The notes under the pieces were generated by a model. The model made no database searches and was not told where the DNA came from. It saw nothing but the letters and a program-made list of their open reading frames with translations. Below, piece by piece: positions 35,661-46,221 of a stretch of DNA of 64,000 nucleotides. Within the stretch, counting starts at the first letter, position 1. Every line of letters starts with the position of its first letter. The position numbers and the translations under genes were made by a program. The stretch is from Marasmius tenuissimus. Its lineage: Eukaryota > Basidiomycota > Agaricomycetes > Agaricales > Marasmiaceae. The stretch lies in contig JAQOTA010000064.1 in assembly GCA_029532415.1 (NCBI GenBank), positions 62,001 through 126,000 of the forward strand. The letters are read 5' to 3'.

Positions 35661-36830
35661 TCAACGCTGGCATAATCAGTAACGCCCACACGATCATTCA
35701 CTTAGACACTGTCGCGAAGACCACCGTTTCATACGCTTGATCAGCTGCTGGGAGTCCGAGCGCTCGGAGTCTCAAAGTCCTTGCCGATGATGAGTGGCTT
35801 ATGTGCAGTTACGGGTAGAAGCCCGCTGATTCAAACTCTGAACGCTCGACAGGCAAAACGGCTGGAAGCCGAAACCTGACACTTATTCCAATTGCCTACG
35901 GCTAAATCATGACTTTTCTGATACCCTTAGCGCTGGCGGCTGCAGGAAACTCTCAGAAAGGAGTCCATAGGAGTGGTTTGAAAGGCGAATGGCGAGTCGT
36001 GAGTGATAACCGCATAAAACTCTCAATATCTGTAAGCCATAGCTGATCCACATTGCTGTTGTAGAACATTTGCAAGGAGCACATGGAATCCATCGAGTCG
36101 TACTCGCCACAGGGGCCGCGATGGAGAGGTTGGAAATTCGATATCACCGTTGCGTGCAGAGGCGACCAGGATCTTTGCAAAGTTGTAGAATGCTCGTGTT
36201 GGAATAGCAGCGGGGGGTCAGATCCTTTCGGACCCCATCGCCAGATTATCGCGGCACCTGTGCCCGTGCAACTTACTCGACGTCTCTTGCTCCCACGAAG
36301 AGTAGCACAACCCTCGGGAAGCGCCAGGCTCTCAATCAGACGATCTTCATTCGCCCTGCCGAACTGGCGGTTAATGTGAATTTCACAGGAAGATTTACTT
36401 TTCGAGGGAGGAAGCGTTGCAGGAGATTGAGCAGAGTTTGTACACAATCCCGGAAAAGGCGATTTGGGATGGGGCCGGGAGTGCTTTGGATAGTTTTAGA
36501 GGATCACTGGCGCTAGTGTCAACCGCGCTGATGCGAATCTAGAGATTACGGTCAAGCTATTAGGGCCGCTGTGTCAACCGATCAGTGGGGTTCGGAGTCG
36601 CGATGGAGACGTCGGACATTCAGAATCCAGCGCTTATACCCTCACGTGTGGAGGCAGCAAGAATTTTGAAGGATATGAAGGGTCAAAGCGGAGGCGGAGG
36701 CACTTTTGGCGTCTCCTAGAGGGGTTGAAGGAGGCTGGGTCTAACTTGTACACGGTGGGGTCGCAGACGAGTTTATCGTCGGTACTACTTGCTGCAGGAG
36801 AAGAGTTTGTGTATGACGAAGGAAGTCACA
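35661..36830 (+). pseudogene. frameshifted remnant of an unrecognised gene
   Basis: Coding-like patches appear in different frames of the plus strand: LNQTIFIRPAELAVNV (about 36340), KIYFSREEALQEIEQSLYT continuing to ALDSFRGSLALVS (about 36390-36530), and HFWRLLEGLKEAGSNLYTV continuing to AAGEEFVYDEGSHK (36700-36833). They need frame changes without credible introns. I do not recognise the parent family. Confidence 0.4.
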
Positions 36831-37173
36831 AGTGAGAGGGTCTGATATCCGAGCGGCTTTCGACAGCGGTGCAGATCCCACGGTCAGCCTCCGTCCCCTC
36901 ATATCTTCCTTGGGACAGTCTCAAGTGATCTAATAGTAGGTTTAAAAGGAGTTCTCAGAAAATGAATTTAGGTATCAGGTTGGCAAAAGTCCAGTTCAGG
37001 GACATATCAAGGAGTAAGTTTGCTATGGCGGCACACATTTGGAATGTCAACATGCAATATTCAATATGGGTCAATTGGTTTACTGATCGGTAACTCAAAG
37101 TATCAAGCCATAACCACAATTTTCCATCTAAGACATTGTATAGCAATACCACCCAGTCAACATTTGAGAAAGG
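36831..37173. other. intergenic
   Basis: Short spacer holding the 3' side of the 7TM gene; no signals recognised. Confidence 0.4.
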
Positions 37174-38659
37174 CTAAGTCTCCATCTTCGGTTCAAGTTT
37201 GTCTTCAGCGTCACCGCCCGACCTTGCATCCACCGTTGTGATGTGCGCAATACGGCGGTCGTCGTGCGTCGCCATCTCCAGGCCATTTGATAATGTCCCA
37301 TTTGAATCCCATATAGAGTATCGAAGATTTACGAGTACCACTAGCAATGTTGGGTACATTCCCTATAGTAGATACCTTAGTCACGAGGACCTAACGGAAT
37401 GGCAGGAATGAGACTAACCACTAGCTGAGGAATAGCGGCGGCAAAAATGCTTTCAACGATTTGACCCGACAGTGATTTTGGAGATGGTGTCACGGGTGAA
37501 ATCAGGACCAGTTGAGCGATCTGGTCAGGATAGCGCGTGGAGTCAAAGGATAGCCTTCATATCAGTACGTCGCCGGAATCTCGGAAGAAAGTCGGATTAC
37601 CCATAGGATAGAATAGGCGATGCCGGACTTGATGAGTAGAATGAGAATTTTCCCTGCTTGGGTCCTAAGTAACGGCCATTGGTTGAGAAGCAGCCCGACC
37701 TCCAGGCGGCTCAGCCTAGCAGAGCGAACCGACGCGGTTCTCAGGTAAACGTATGAAGTGATGAAGGTAGCTAATACATACCACACTGTGTAACCAATGG
37801 CTAGAGTGCCAGAGACGTTCGTGACAAACGAAAGACTGTACGCCGAGATTTGGAGCGCGTCGCAGGTAGGGTGTGTGGTGGCCGTGGACCAGTCAATGTG
37901 CACAGTGCAGCCCATGTATCCTACAGAGCAAACTATAGGGTGTTTACACCGTGAGTTTTTGAGAAGAACCAATGATATTCCTTACTCATAGTACCAAGTA
38001 AGAATACCATCGAGATGTAAACCGGCTTTCTGTTGAAAACGCAGAGCGCCCAGGCCCTCCACAGGACAATCGAATCTCCGACAATGATCTATGAGATGCT
38101 TGTTATGCAGTAATCAGTAAATGCATTGTCTCGGAGACTCACCTGGAGTGACAACATCATCTGATCCACTGAAGCAAAACGGTGAAGGCTCCCACGATAA
38201 TGCGCTTGCTTCTCGGTGGGATCCTTTTCAGGGTCGTTGACCAAGACATCCAGGACGCCTTGAAGGAGAAGATACACATTGGCCCAAAATTTGAACGAGG
38301 ATATCAAAAACATGATCAATAGGGCCACCAGTAAAGCCATCTTTGCGCCCCGTTTACCCTCTCGACGGCTTTGAGTAGGGAATAAGAATGGATTCGAGGA
38401 TTCAAACGAGTCAAGACGATCCAGTTGCACATGGAATTGTGGCATACCAAAGGATAACGATGGCAGATGGAAGCAGTAACAGGTAGGCCCCTGGGTGGGA
38501 TTGATTTGAGTACGCGCCCGTCGCCCGGAGTTTTTTGAGAGGATGGAGACGCGTACCGTAAAAAATAGCACCAGTCAAGAGCCCAACCATATCAATAACA
38601 CAATTCCTGGCGAACAGCGCCACAAACTGCATTGACCGAAGCGGGTCTGTCCCGTTCAT
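37174..38659 (-). CDS. multi-span (7TM) membrane protein, Agaricomycete family
   Basis: Exons read leftward from MNGTDPLRSMQFVALFARN at 38659. After a GTACGC intron comes GAYLLLLPSAIVIL, then MALLVALLIMFLISSFKFW continuing to GVLDVLVNDP (about 38345), the signature IIVGDSIVLWRAWALC (about 38090), and a Ser/Thr-rich loop. ISAYSLSFVTNVSGTLAIGY, LLIKSGIAYSILWV and QLVGMYPTLLVVLVN follow, then a polar tail ending at 37174. The hydrophobic segments and the VLWRAW and TN motifs fit the receptor-like 7TM proteins abundant in Agaricomycetes, whose ligands are unknown. It is probably distinct from the decayed 7TM pseudogenes at 5.9-7.9 kb. Exon edges are approximate. Confidence 0.66.
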
Positions 38660-40017
38660 TGCTCGCGTCCGATATCGTCTAATATGCAGATAGGACAGAA
38701 GTAAAAGGACAGAAGCAGGGGTACTCAGGGTGTCAACTTTTGAACCGTCCGCTATTTGAAGTAATGAACTGTGCATGTACATGATGTCCGGACTATGGAA
38801 GCCACGTCATGATATGATGGAGCATCAAAGATACATAGATGGGACGGATGCTGTATATAGATGTACATGGCCCCACTGAACAACTACAGATTCAATCGAG
38901 ATTACCGCGTCGTATCTTGAGACCTGTATGCATATATCTTCCGATGCCGTTTGCACGAATAGTGTACACTGAGCGCACTCAACGGCGTGGATCCATTCCA
39001 TACCAGGCGTGGACTGAATGAAATACGCTGAAACCCAAGAATAGACGAAAACCAAGTCATCTGTGATCATCACATATTTCAGAACAAGCTATGGTACATA
39101 CAAAACAATGGAGGATGCCCACTTAAGGACCATCCTAGCATCGTTTGTACACAGTGTGCTCGTCATATATGACGCGACCCCCGCGTATCGTGCCCCTCGC
39201 ATCATTCCAGAGGACATGGTAGACCAGGCAGGCAATACATTCATTATCCCTGAGGAGGATGATCAGGTAGAAAATCTCTATGCATGAACGGTACGAGAAT
39301 CAACCCTGTAACAGAAGAGCAAGAATTGATGGAAGCGTGCAGATAGGAAGGGGCTACAAGACTCGATCCGTGTGCTTACGACCATACCATGAGTTGTTGC
39401 CCGTAAAACGGCTTCTTCGTACTGGTGTCGTTCTGCACACGCTGTTGTACATTCAGTAGGCACGTAGTAGAAAATGTACAACAGGTCCCAGTATCCTGCG
39501 GGGTCCAAACATGGGATGTATCTCCTAATAATAATAATACAGTTGGTAACGACCATTTGGTATGCGATCATCATTTGGGATATTTCAACCCGACGGCACA
39601 ATATCCCAGTCTTTTCACTTGGACTTGTTTAAACTTACTCTTGACTTATATATGCATGTACTGGACCAATTTGACGATGTGCGAGACCCTACTCATGGAT
39701 ATATGCAAAGAATGGCGGCTTGGGACATGAACCAGATACTGATACGCTAACAAGAGGCAAAGACATGACATAAATGTGTCAAGTCAGAGCAAATAATCGT
39801 CGAAGTCAAGAACCAACAGTAGGGTTTGGAGAAGCATCGATATAATGGGAAAATTGGGAACCACGATTTTATGTATGCTTTGAGTGCTACTAGACCAGAT
39901 CGAGCTTCAAGCATCGAGTACCAAAAATCGGTCTGATTACCGAGCAATGCTGACGAGTACGCGATCTCTTGATTCTCTAGGACTCAGAGTTGAAAAAACT
40001 CTCGGATTTGGAGTTCA
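38660..40017. other. no confident gene
   Basis: Frames at 38825-39073 and 39278-39601 (minus) and 39063-39287 (plus) show no motifs. The left part is the promoter side of the 7TM gene. Confidence 0.4.
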
Positions 40018-40133
40018 TTCCGTTACAGGGAATCGAACCCTGGGCTATCGCGCATGCCATGCGAATGAGGTGTATATACATGGAGGTGTATATACATGAG
40101 AGGCGATAATGTTAGCCACTACACCATAACGGA
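40018..40133 (-). tRNA. tRNA-Glu (CTC), copy 2, 44-nt intron
   Basis: Same exons as copy 1, with the intron at 40053-40096 after A37. Most of the intron is a perfect 16-bp tandem repeat (40067-40082 and 40083-40098), whose last two bases reach into the 5' exon. Confidence 0.9.
40067..40098. repeat. 16-bp tandem duplication inside tRNA intron
   Basis: The unit GAGGTGTATATACATG occurs twice without mismatch and explains why this intron is longer than in the other two tRNA-Glu genes. Confidence 0.9.
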
Positions 40134-40790
40134 GTTCTCGGTAACCGATTGGTGGTCAACATATCTAGTCAGCCCGTTCAACTAAAGCCAGCGCCGACCA
40201 TCTGCTTCTGTACGTCTCTCAAGTTCAAACGATGGGATTTTCGGAATCTGAGGAATCAGGACGCGCTTTTCTCCCGACCGAACTTAACCTATCCAGGGGT
40301 GGGGCTCTGGTAGTGAGCGGTCCGCGACACCCGGGGTCCATGAGGACTATGATTTGTCAGCACACAGTCATTGTCATCATCGACCCCAACCACCAACACG
40401 GCTTGCTCATCGTCCGCGACGACGACAACGACGAGCACCCAATATTGGGATCCGGATCTGGCGTTTAAGCTGGTGCGTATTCTTGTGCTCATCTGACTGT
40501 TGAGTATTGAACAAATTCATTGTCGTCTTCTAGATCCCTGTACACGATATTGACGACCTTTTGGTCTCTTTGCGAGGACCTTGTTAATACGACAAATTTC
40601 TGTGGGTTTTGGACCTTGAAGGTCGCTAATTGGTGCGCTCCTGATTCCTCTGTCCGTTCTTATAATACGAGTTCTGAAGATTTTATTTGGATCCGCAAGA
40701 GTTTCCCTCCATCTTTCTGTTTTGGAACTTCATGATCCTTGTGGAAAAACGTGTATAAAACGTGTACTTCCACTGGTGCGTTTTCCTTCC
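40134..40790. promoter_or_regulatory. 5' region of the TLDc gene, duplicated upstream
   Basis: This 650-bp stretch lies between tRNA-Glu copy 2 and the TLDc start codon. It is the source, or sister, of the sequence at 34772-35420. Its partial preservation in the duplicate suggests common descent, not necessarily function. Exact promoter elements cannot be defined from sequence alone. Confidence 0.35.
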
Positions 40791-43209
40791 ATGATCAACA
40801 CGACTGCAGAAAATTCAACCACTTTGCACAGTACTACCACCAACACCAGAATGACATCAATGAACTCTATACCACCTCTCATTCCCGTCCCAAAGTCGCA
40901 GGAGAAGAACCTCGACGAAGAGATGATTGACAAATTCGCTACTCTCTTCTCACCGCCAACTCCTCGTGCTTCGCCTACTCGCGAGATTAATGACGGAGAC
41001 AGTATATGGAAGACACCAGCACCGTCGCGCCCTCCTGCACAGCAGCATTGGGAACCTAGCACTCCCGACTCGGAATTTGGAGCGTTCGTATCTGTACCTG
41101 CTTCGGAAGATCCGTTGGCAGATGCAGATGCGGATTTCTCGTTCGGAGAAAGTCAAAGCCAAGGAGGAGGACAAGGACAAGGCCATGCAAAAAGCTCGAG
41201 CTTGTCCTTCTTTGATCAGTTCGCGAAGGAGGCTAAGGACGCATCGGAGAGGAACAGGAAGGAGGTCCTGGACGAGCTGCTTGATCCGTTAGGCTCGAGC
41301 TGGGGTGCTACTGGGTCTAGTCAACCGCAGCAGCCAGCCGGCAATCACGAACACGAACATGAACACGACCCAGATAGCTGGGGTCCACCAGAACTCTCCG
41401 AATCCCTGATCGATCTCGACCACGAGTTTTTCTCTCCGTCTTCCCCTGGCACCAGTGATCGTCACCACCGCCGATCGAGAACCGTCGAATCCCACACTCA
41501 TCCTTCTCGTCAACAAACTTCGTCATCTGTAGGCTCACTGGGACGTTCACCATCGCGCTCACCTACCCTGCCGACGTTAGCACCACCCGTTACGTCTGGA
41601 GCAGATGCCCAAGCGCAAGTACAGGACAGCGCGAGACCGGGCCTGTCAACACGATCGACCTCCTATCAGACGTTGTCGAGTATATCGGCAAAATGGATGT
41701 CGGGGTTGCTTTCTTCCGCTGCTGCTGCTTCTTCCTCTACCTCTACCTCGACTTCAACATCTCCTCCACCGACGGGGAGAGGGAGTATCGATTCGTTGTT
41801 TTTCCCTCCACGAACGAACGTTCGTAATAACGGGTCTTCCACCACAACGACGACGAATAACACCACAATGGGAGCAGCTGGCGCTGCTCATACCCACTCA
41901 CACTCACCATTCGCACCGCATGTGTTCTTACCGGGGAGTATCAGCGGTGCACCTGGTTTCGCGGGGGAGCGGTATGATTGGGATCGGAAAGGGTACTCGA
42001 ACGAGTTGAGCGATGAGTTGGAGGCTGAGCGGAGTAGGGGGGATACTCCCAATGACATGTCGACGTCGTCGAGTTCGAGTCAGAGTTTGGGTAAAGGGGC
42101 ACCTTCACATTCCCATTCGCCTTCGCCCCGGCCGCAACTTCAACCGACAGCGACAATGGGGGGTTTGATAGAGAAGAGGAGTGGACATCTTGAGTTGAAG
42201 GGGAGGAGGGAAAGTACGGAGGGGGTATTGGATGCGGGGTTGGCTGATAAGGCCGGTTCTCTTTCTTTTTTTTTTTGTATTCTCCTTATTGACTTCCTTC
42301 TCCCTGATAGATCCGTCCTCACCTCCCAGCTCTCTCTCGCCTCCCTAAACGCTGGAATCTCCTGTACTCTCTCGACCAGCATGGGATATCGCTGAACACA
42401 CTATACACCAAGACCGAGGCCGCTCCCTCTGTCAACGTCAGCGTCGGTGGGAGTGGAATCGCGACCAAAGTCGGGGCGTTGGTCGTCGTGAAGGATTCGG
42501 GCGACGTCGTCTTTGGCGTCTTCGTTGGGGACGGTTTGCATAGGGGAAAAGGGTATTATGGGAGTGGAGAGTCGTGAGTGCACTTCTTTTTTCCTTCTCC
42601 CCCTGAGCGGATGTTGATTGGCTTGTTAGGTTCCTGTGGAAATACGTTCAATCGAGGGACGAATTGGAAGTGTTCAGGTGGACGGGGAAGAATGGGTATG
42701 TTGCGTTGTGTGAGGCGGATTTTTTGAGTTTTGGTGGTGGGTGAGTCAGGTTTTCGTCTCTATCTGTTCGTTTTCGCTCCCTCGCGTACCACTTGGACAT
42801 CTTTTGTGCTCTCCTCTCCTCTCCATACTGTGATTCATTCTCAAGTCTACCCTTTTCGTCTCCTCTCCCCTTCTCCTCCTTCTCCCCATTTGCACTTCCG
42901 TTTCCTTCTCTGTCTATCATTACATCCCGTACCCCGGAAATTCCACTGTTGTGCCTACCCTTTTCGTCTCCTCCCCCTTACCCCATTCTCCATCTCTCTC
43001 CTCCGCTTCTCGACACTCAATTGACCACTTTTCGTAGCGACGGAACCTACGGCCTTTACATCGACTCTACCCTCCTCGAAGGCTCTTCAGCGCCCTGTCC
43101 GACATTCGGGAACCCACCGTTGTGTGCAGTTGATGCACCCGGCTCGAGGAAAGGGAGGACGGTGACGTTTGAGTGTGTTGGATTGGAAGTGTGGGGTGTT
43201 GGACCTTGA
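40791..43209 (+). CDS. TLDc-domain protein (Oxr1-like)
   Basis: Four exons (40791-42251, 42311-42573, 42630-42740, 43038-43209) keep frame and give 668 residues. The first 490 are disordered: Ser/Pro/His-rich, with FFDQFAKEAKDASERN near the middle. The C-terminal part is a complete TLDc domain: IRPHLPALSRLPKRWNLLYS, GALVVVKDSGDVVFGVFVGD, YYGSGESFLWK, YVALCEADFLSFGGGDGTYG, and VGLEVWGV. Family knowledge: TLDc proteins such as yeast Oxr1 protect against oxidative stress and act on the V-ATPase. The first intron begins GCCGGT instead of GT; reading through it stays open to 42395 and would drop the TLDc domain. Start codons at 40722 and 40848 are alternatives. Confidence 0.85.
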
Positions 43210-43604
43210 GATGTATATGGGCTGCGTTTCGGTGGGGACGTGGAGAGGGGGTTTTGTGGGTTTTGAGGACTGGAATGGTCCTAAACGAGGATGGTTACGG
43301 GGTGCTTTGGTATGCGGCACATGATGGATGTCGAAGCTCTGGTACGTACGTTTTCCGTTCTCGGACTCAACAAATCCAACTAGTTCTCTTTACTTTTCCA
43401 GGGCGGTGGTCATACTTAATCTGGAGAGGCTTTGCGGCATGTGCAGCTCGGAGGGTTTATCAGAGACGATTGCTACAAGTTATCGCTATCTTTATGTTTT
43501 GTCGTTGTCGTCGTCGTTGCTGTTTGTACGAATGTATAATGTGCATTCTGAAAGGAAACTTTCATTTTATGGATACATATGTATTCCGCTGTACGTTTGA
43601 CAAC
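43210..43604. other. intergenic
   Basis: 3' flank of the TLDc gene; short frames only. Confidence 0.45.
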
Positions 43605-43702
43605 TCCGTTATGGTGTAGTGGCTAACATTATCGCCTCTCATTCATGTCTCTGCTCAGCAATGAAAACGCGATAGCCCAGGGTTCGATTCCCTGTAACGG
43701 AA
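43605..43702 (+). tRNA. tRNA-Glu (CTC), copy 3, 26-nt intron
   Basis: Identical exons to copies 1 and 2 but in plus orientation, with an unrelated intron at 43642-43667. It lies about 100 bp from the 3' end of the convergent adenylate-forming gene. Confidence 0.92.
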
Positions 43703-43801
43703 TGTAGAAGTAGTGGCTCTCATTTTTTCTCGGCGAGGCCTCCATATTATTATTCATTCTTTTTGGATTGGGCGTGGTACTAGAATCAAACTTCACTAGA
43801 C

Positions 43802-45917
43802 CTAGGCATTCTCACCAAAAATCTCATCCAACTTCTCTCTCATGTCTTCTTCAACCGCTTTCCTTCGTATGACCCCCTTTGTTGCTGTTCTGCTCAATGA
43901 TCTAGCAGGAACCACGATTATGGAATCTGGCGAAGCAATCTTCTCGTGTGGAAACCATTGAGTGGCTGGGGATGTTTGGATCCGATGGAATATATCTTTC
44001 TTGAGCTCGGCTTCGAGCTCACTGGTTGAAGCTTGGAGGTCGAATTCGACGACTAAGACCGGAGAAGGTCGACCGCTGCCTATTATGATGCAGTCTTTGA
44101 ATCCTGAGAGGGATTGACAGGCAGCTCGAGCGTCTTTCTCGATGGATCTGTAAAAGGACAGTCAAACCCGACTCTCTCGAGCGTACCATGGTACCAGATA
44201 TACCTACCCAGCGTCACATTTATCCCCGCTCTCCATTTTAATCCAGTCGTCCTTCCTTCCTCGATGGATGTAGTAGCTCTCAAAGGGATCGCTGACGCTG
44301 GTATGTTCAGAGAATATATCTCCTGTATGGAAGTTCCCTTCCGAGTCCAGGAATGCACCGTCAGGGATGTCGGACGAGATGGAGAGGATTACGAGTTCCA
44401 CGAGGTTCTTCTCTGAGTCGTCAGAAGTAAAGCCAGAAACTGGGTCGAAGCGGTAGTGAATTGGAGCCTCATTGGACTCGTCGGAAAGCTGTAGATGCAC
44501 CGGATGAAGTCGCTCCGGGTGGTTACTGTCGCCAGAGATGAGAGTGGGTATTCCACATTCCGTGCATCCGTGTAAGTTCTACACATCAAGGTCCATACGC
44601 TGGATCTGAGGGCAAGGGGTTCAGGGACTCACCAACAACATCAAACCCACCTCTCTAGCCTTGTCATACTGCCCCTTTGTCATGTTCGTCCCACCAAACG
44701 CAATCGGGTTCAGCCCCCTCAACATTTCTATGCCTTCCCCGTCGTGCTCGAGTTCAAGTTCACGAATCAGCCGGAAAAGCATACTCGGAATCATCGTGGC
44801 TCGTGTGAGTCGTCCAAACGTGACCATAGCTTTGAATTCCGCCACCGAGGTACCTTTTGACTCGGTATACGTCGTACCGGTCCTGCTAGGGGCAGGGACA
44901 ATCATGCTGGATCCGTGATATATCGTTCCTAAGATGACTAGGGCCGAGGAAGTGAGTCATATCTAGGGGCATGTACGAAACAATATTCACATGTAAAGTT
45001 TCCGATGTGACACACGCTTTCCCTGAAACACAAACGAAACACTAGGTTACGGGAAAGGAGAGAAGGGATGATAAGATGAATATACTCACACCCAAGAAGC
45101 CACGTCTTGATTGTTCCCCTGGGGAGCACAAGCCACCGCAGCCTTTGTGATGAGGACGTCTATCAGTCTAGCACTGTACCGAACGGCTTTGGGTAGCCCT
45201 GATGTTGAACCAGAGGTATGAAATATGATTTGAGTTGACGTGGGATCTTCTGAGTCTGTGTTCGGGATGTGAGGCATGGAGCCGTAATCCTGGACTTGGG
45301 CAATCGTAGCTGGAGTTGGGATGATCTTCAACGTCGGGTTCATTGATTTCTACCCCCCGCCATCCCCGGTGAGTCCAAGGCGTCTGTGTGAGTGAAAAGA
45401 CATTGCTCACCAATCCCGCCACCCGGTCATACACGCCCCGTTGGTACACCAATGCCCTCGCCCCCGATGCGTTCAAAAGATGATTGAGCGCTTCGAGGGC
45501 ATCGGGAAAGAGGCTGAACGTTTGTGGTACGTATCCAGCCCTCATGAGCGCGTAAATATGTACGACATCGGTGTAGCGATTGCCTTCGAGGCTGCAGGTG
45601 AGCGCTAATCAGTATATACTAGCATCTAGAGCCTTCAAGGAGACTAACCAAACACCTATAACCTCTTTACACCCGCCGTTCAGCCCTTCACCCGTAAGCC
45701 TATCATACCAATATTGAGCTGTAGCTTCGACGTCGTTGAAAAGTTGTGTGTAGGTAACGTTCGAATACCCCGTAATCTTCTGTCCTCGTTCGTGTCCTGG
45801 GGTCGAGTGGACAACGGGGACTTTGAAAGCTGTCTCGGAGGGCCAAAGAGTCGCTGCTCGTTTGAGATTCGTAAGGGGAGTTTTTAGAACAGAATTTGAG
45901 TGCTGAATGGTAGACAT
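43802..45917 (-). CDS. stand-alone adenylate-forming (AMP-binding) enzyme
   Basis: ANL-superfamily enzyme that activates a carboxylic acid as an acyl-adenylate. The start at 45917 is MSTIQHSNSVLKTPLTN. Motifs occur in order: A3 HTSGSTSGLPKAV (about 45215), A4/A5 region with NLHGCTECGIPTL (about 44560), A7 FHTGD (44335), A8 YYIHRGRKDDWIK (44260), and the A10 catalytic Lys context SRTATKGVIRRK (about 43860). Introns fall between them. The protein stops soon after A10 (DEIFGENA), with no carrier, condensation or reductase domain. It could therefore be a fatty/aryl acid ligase or an orphan adenylation enzyme; substrate cannot be read. No neighbouring partner domains are present. Confidence 0.86.
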
Positions 45918-46221
45918 TGGGGTTCAGGTCTTGGGGGCTCTGTTCTGTTTCTCTCGTCCGTCAGAAAGCCCTGGAGGGTATCGGGTAATGGGGAAGATTG
46001 GAATGCATTAATCGAGCGATAATACTTGGCTATCTACGACACCAAATAGGGTCCACTATACATTCTAGTGCACGGTAAAGGTGGGTGTTGCCGGGGCGAT
46101 GAGTACTAACTGCATACGAGAACCATGACTGCAGTCTATGGTGCGGATTAATGGATAAAGCGACCTCGTTCGTAAGGTACCCGCTATGGTACCGGTTGCA
46201 CAGCAGCTGTTCAAGATAAGC
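45918..46221. other. intergenic
   Basis: Short spacer between same-strand genes; presumed promoter of the adenylate-forming gene. Confidence 0.45.
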
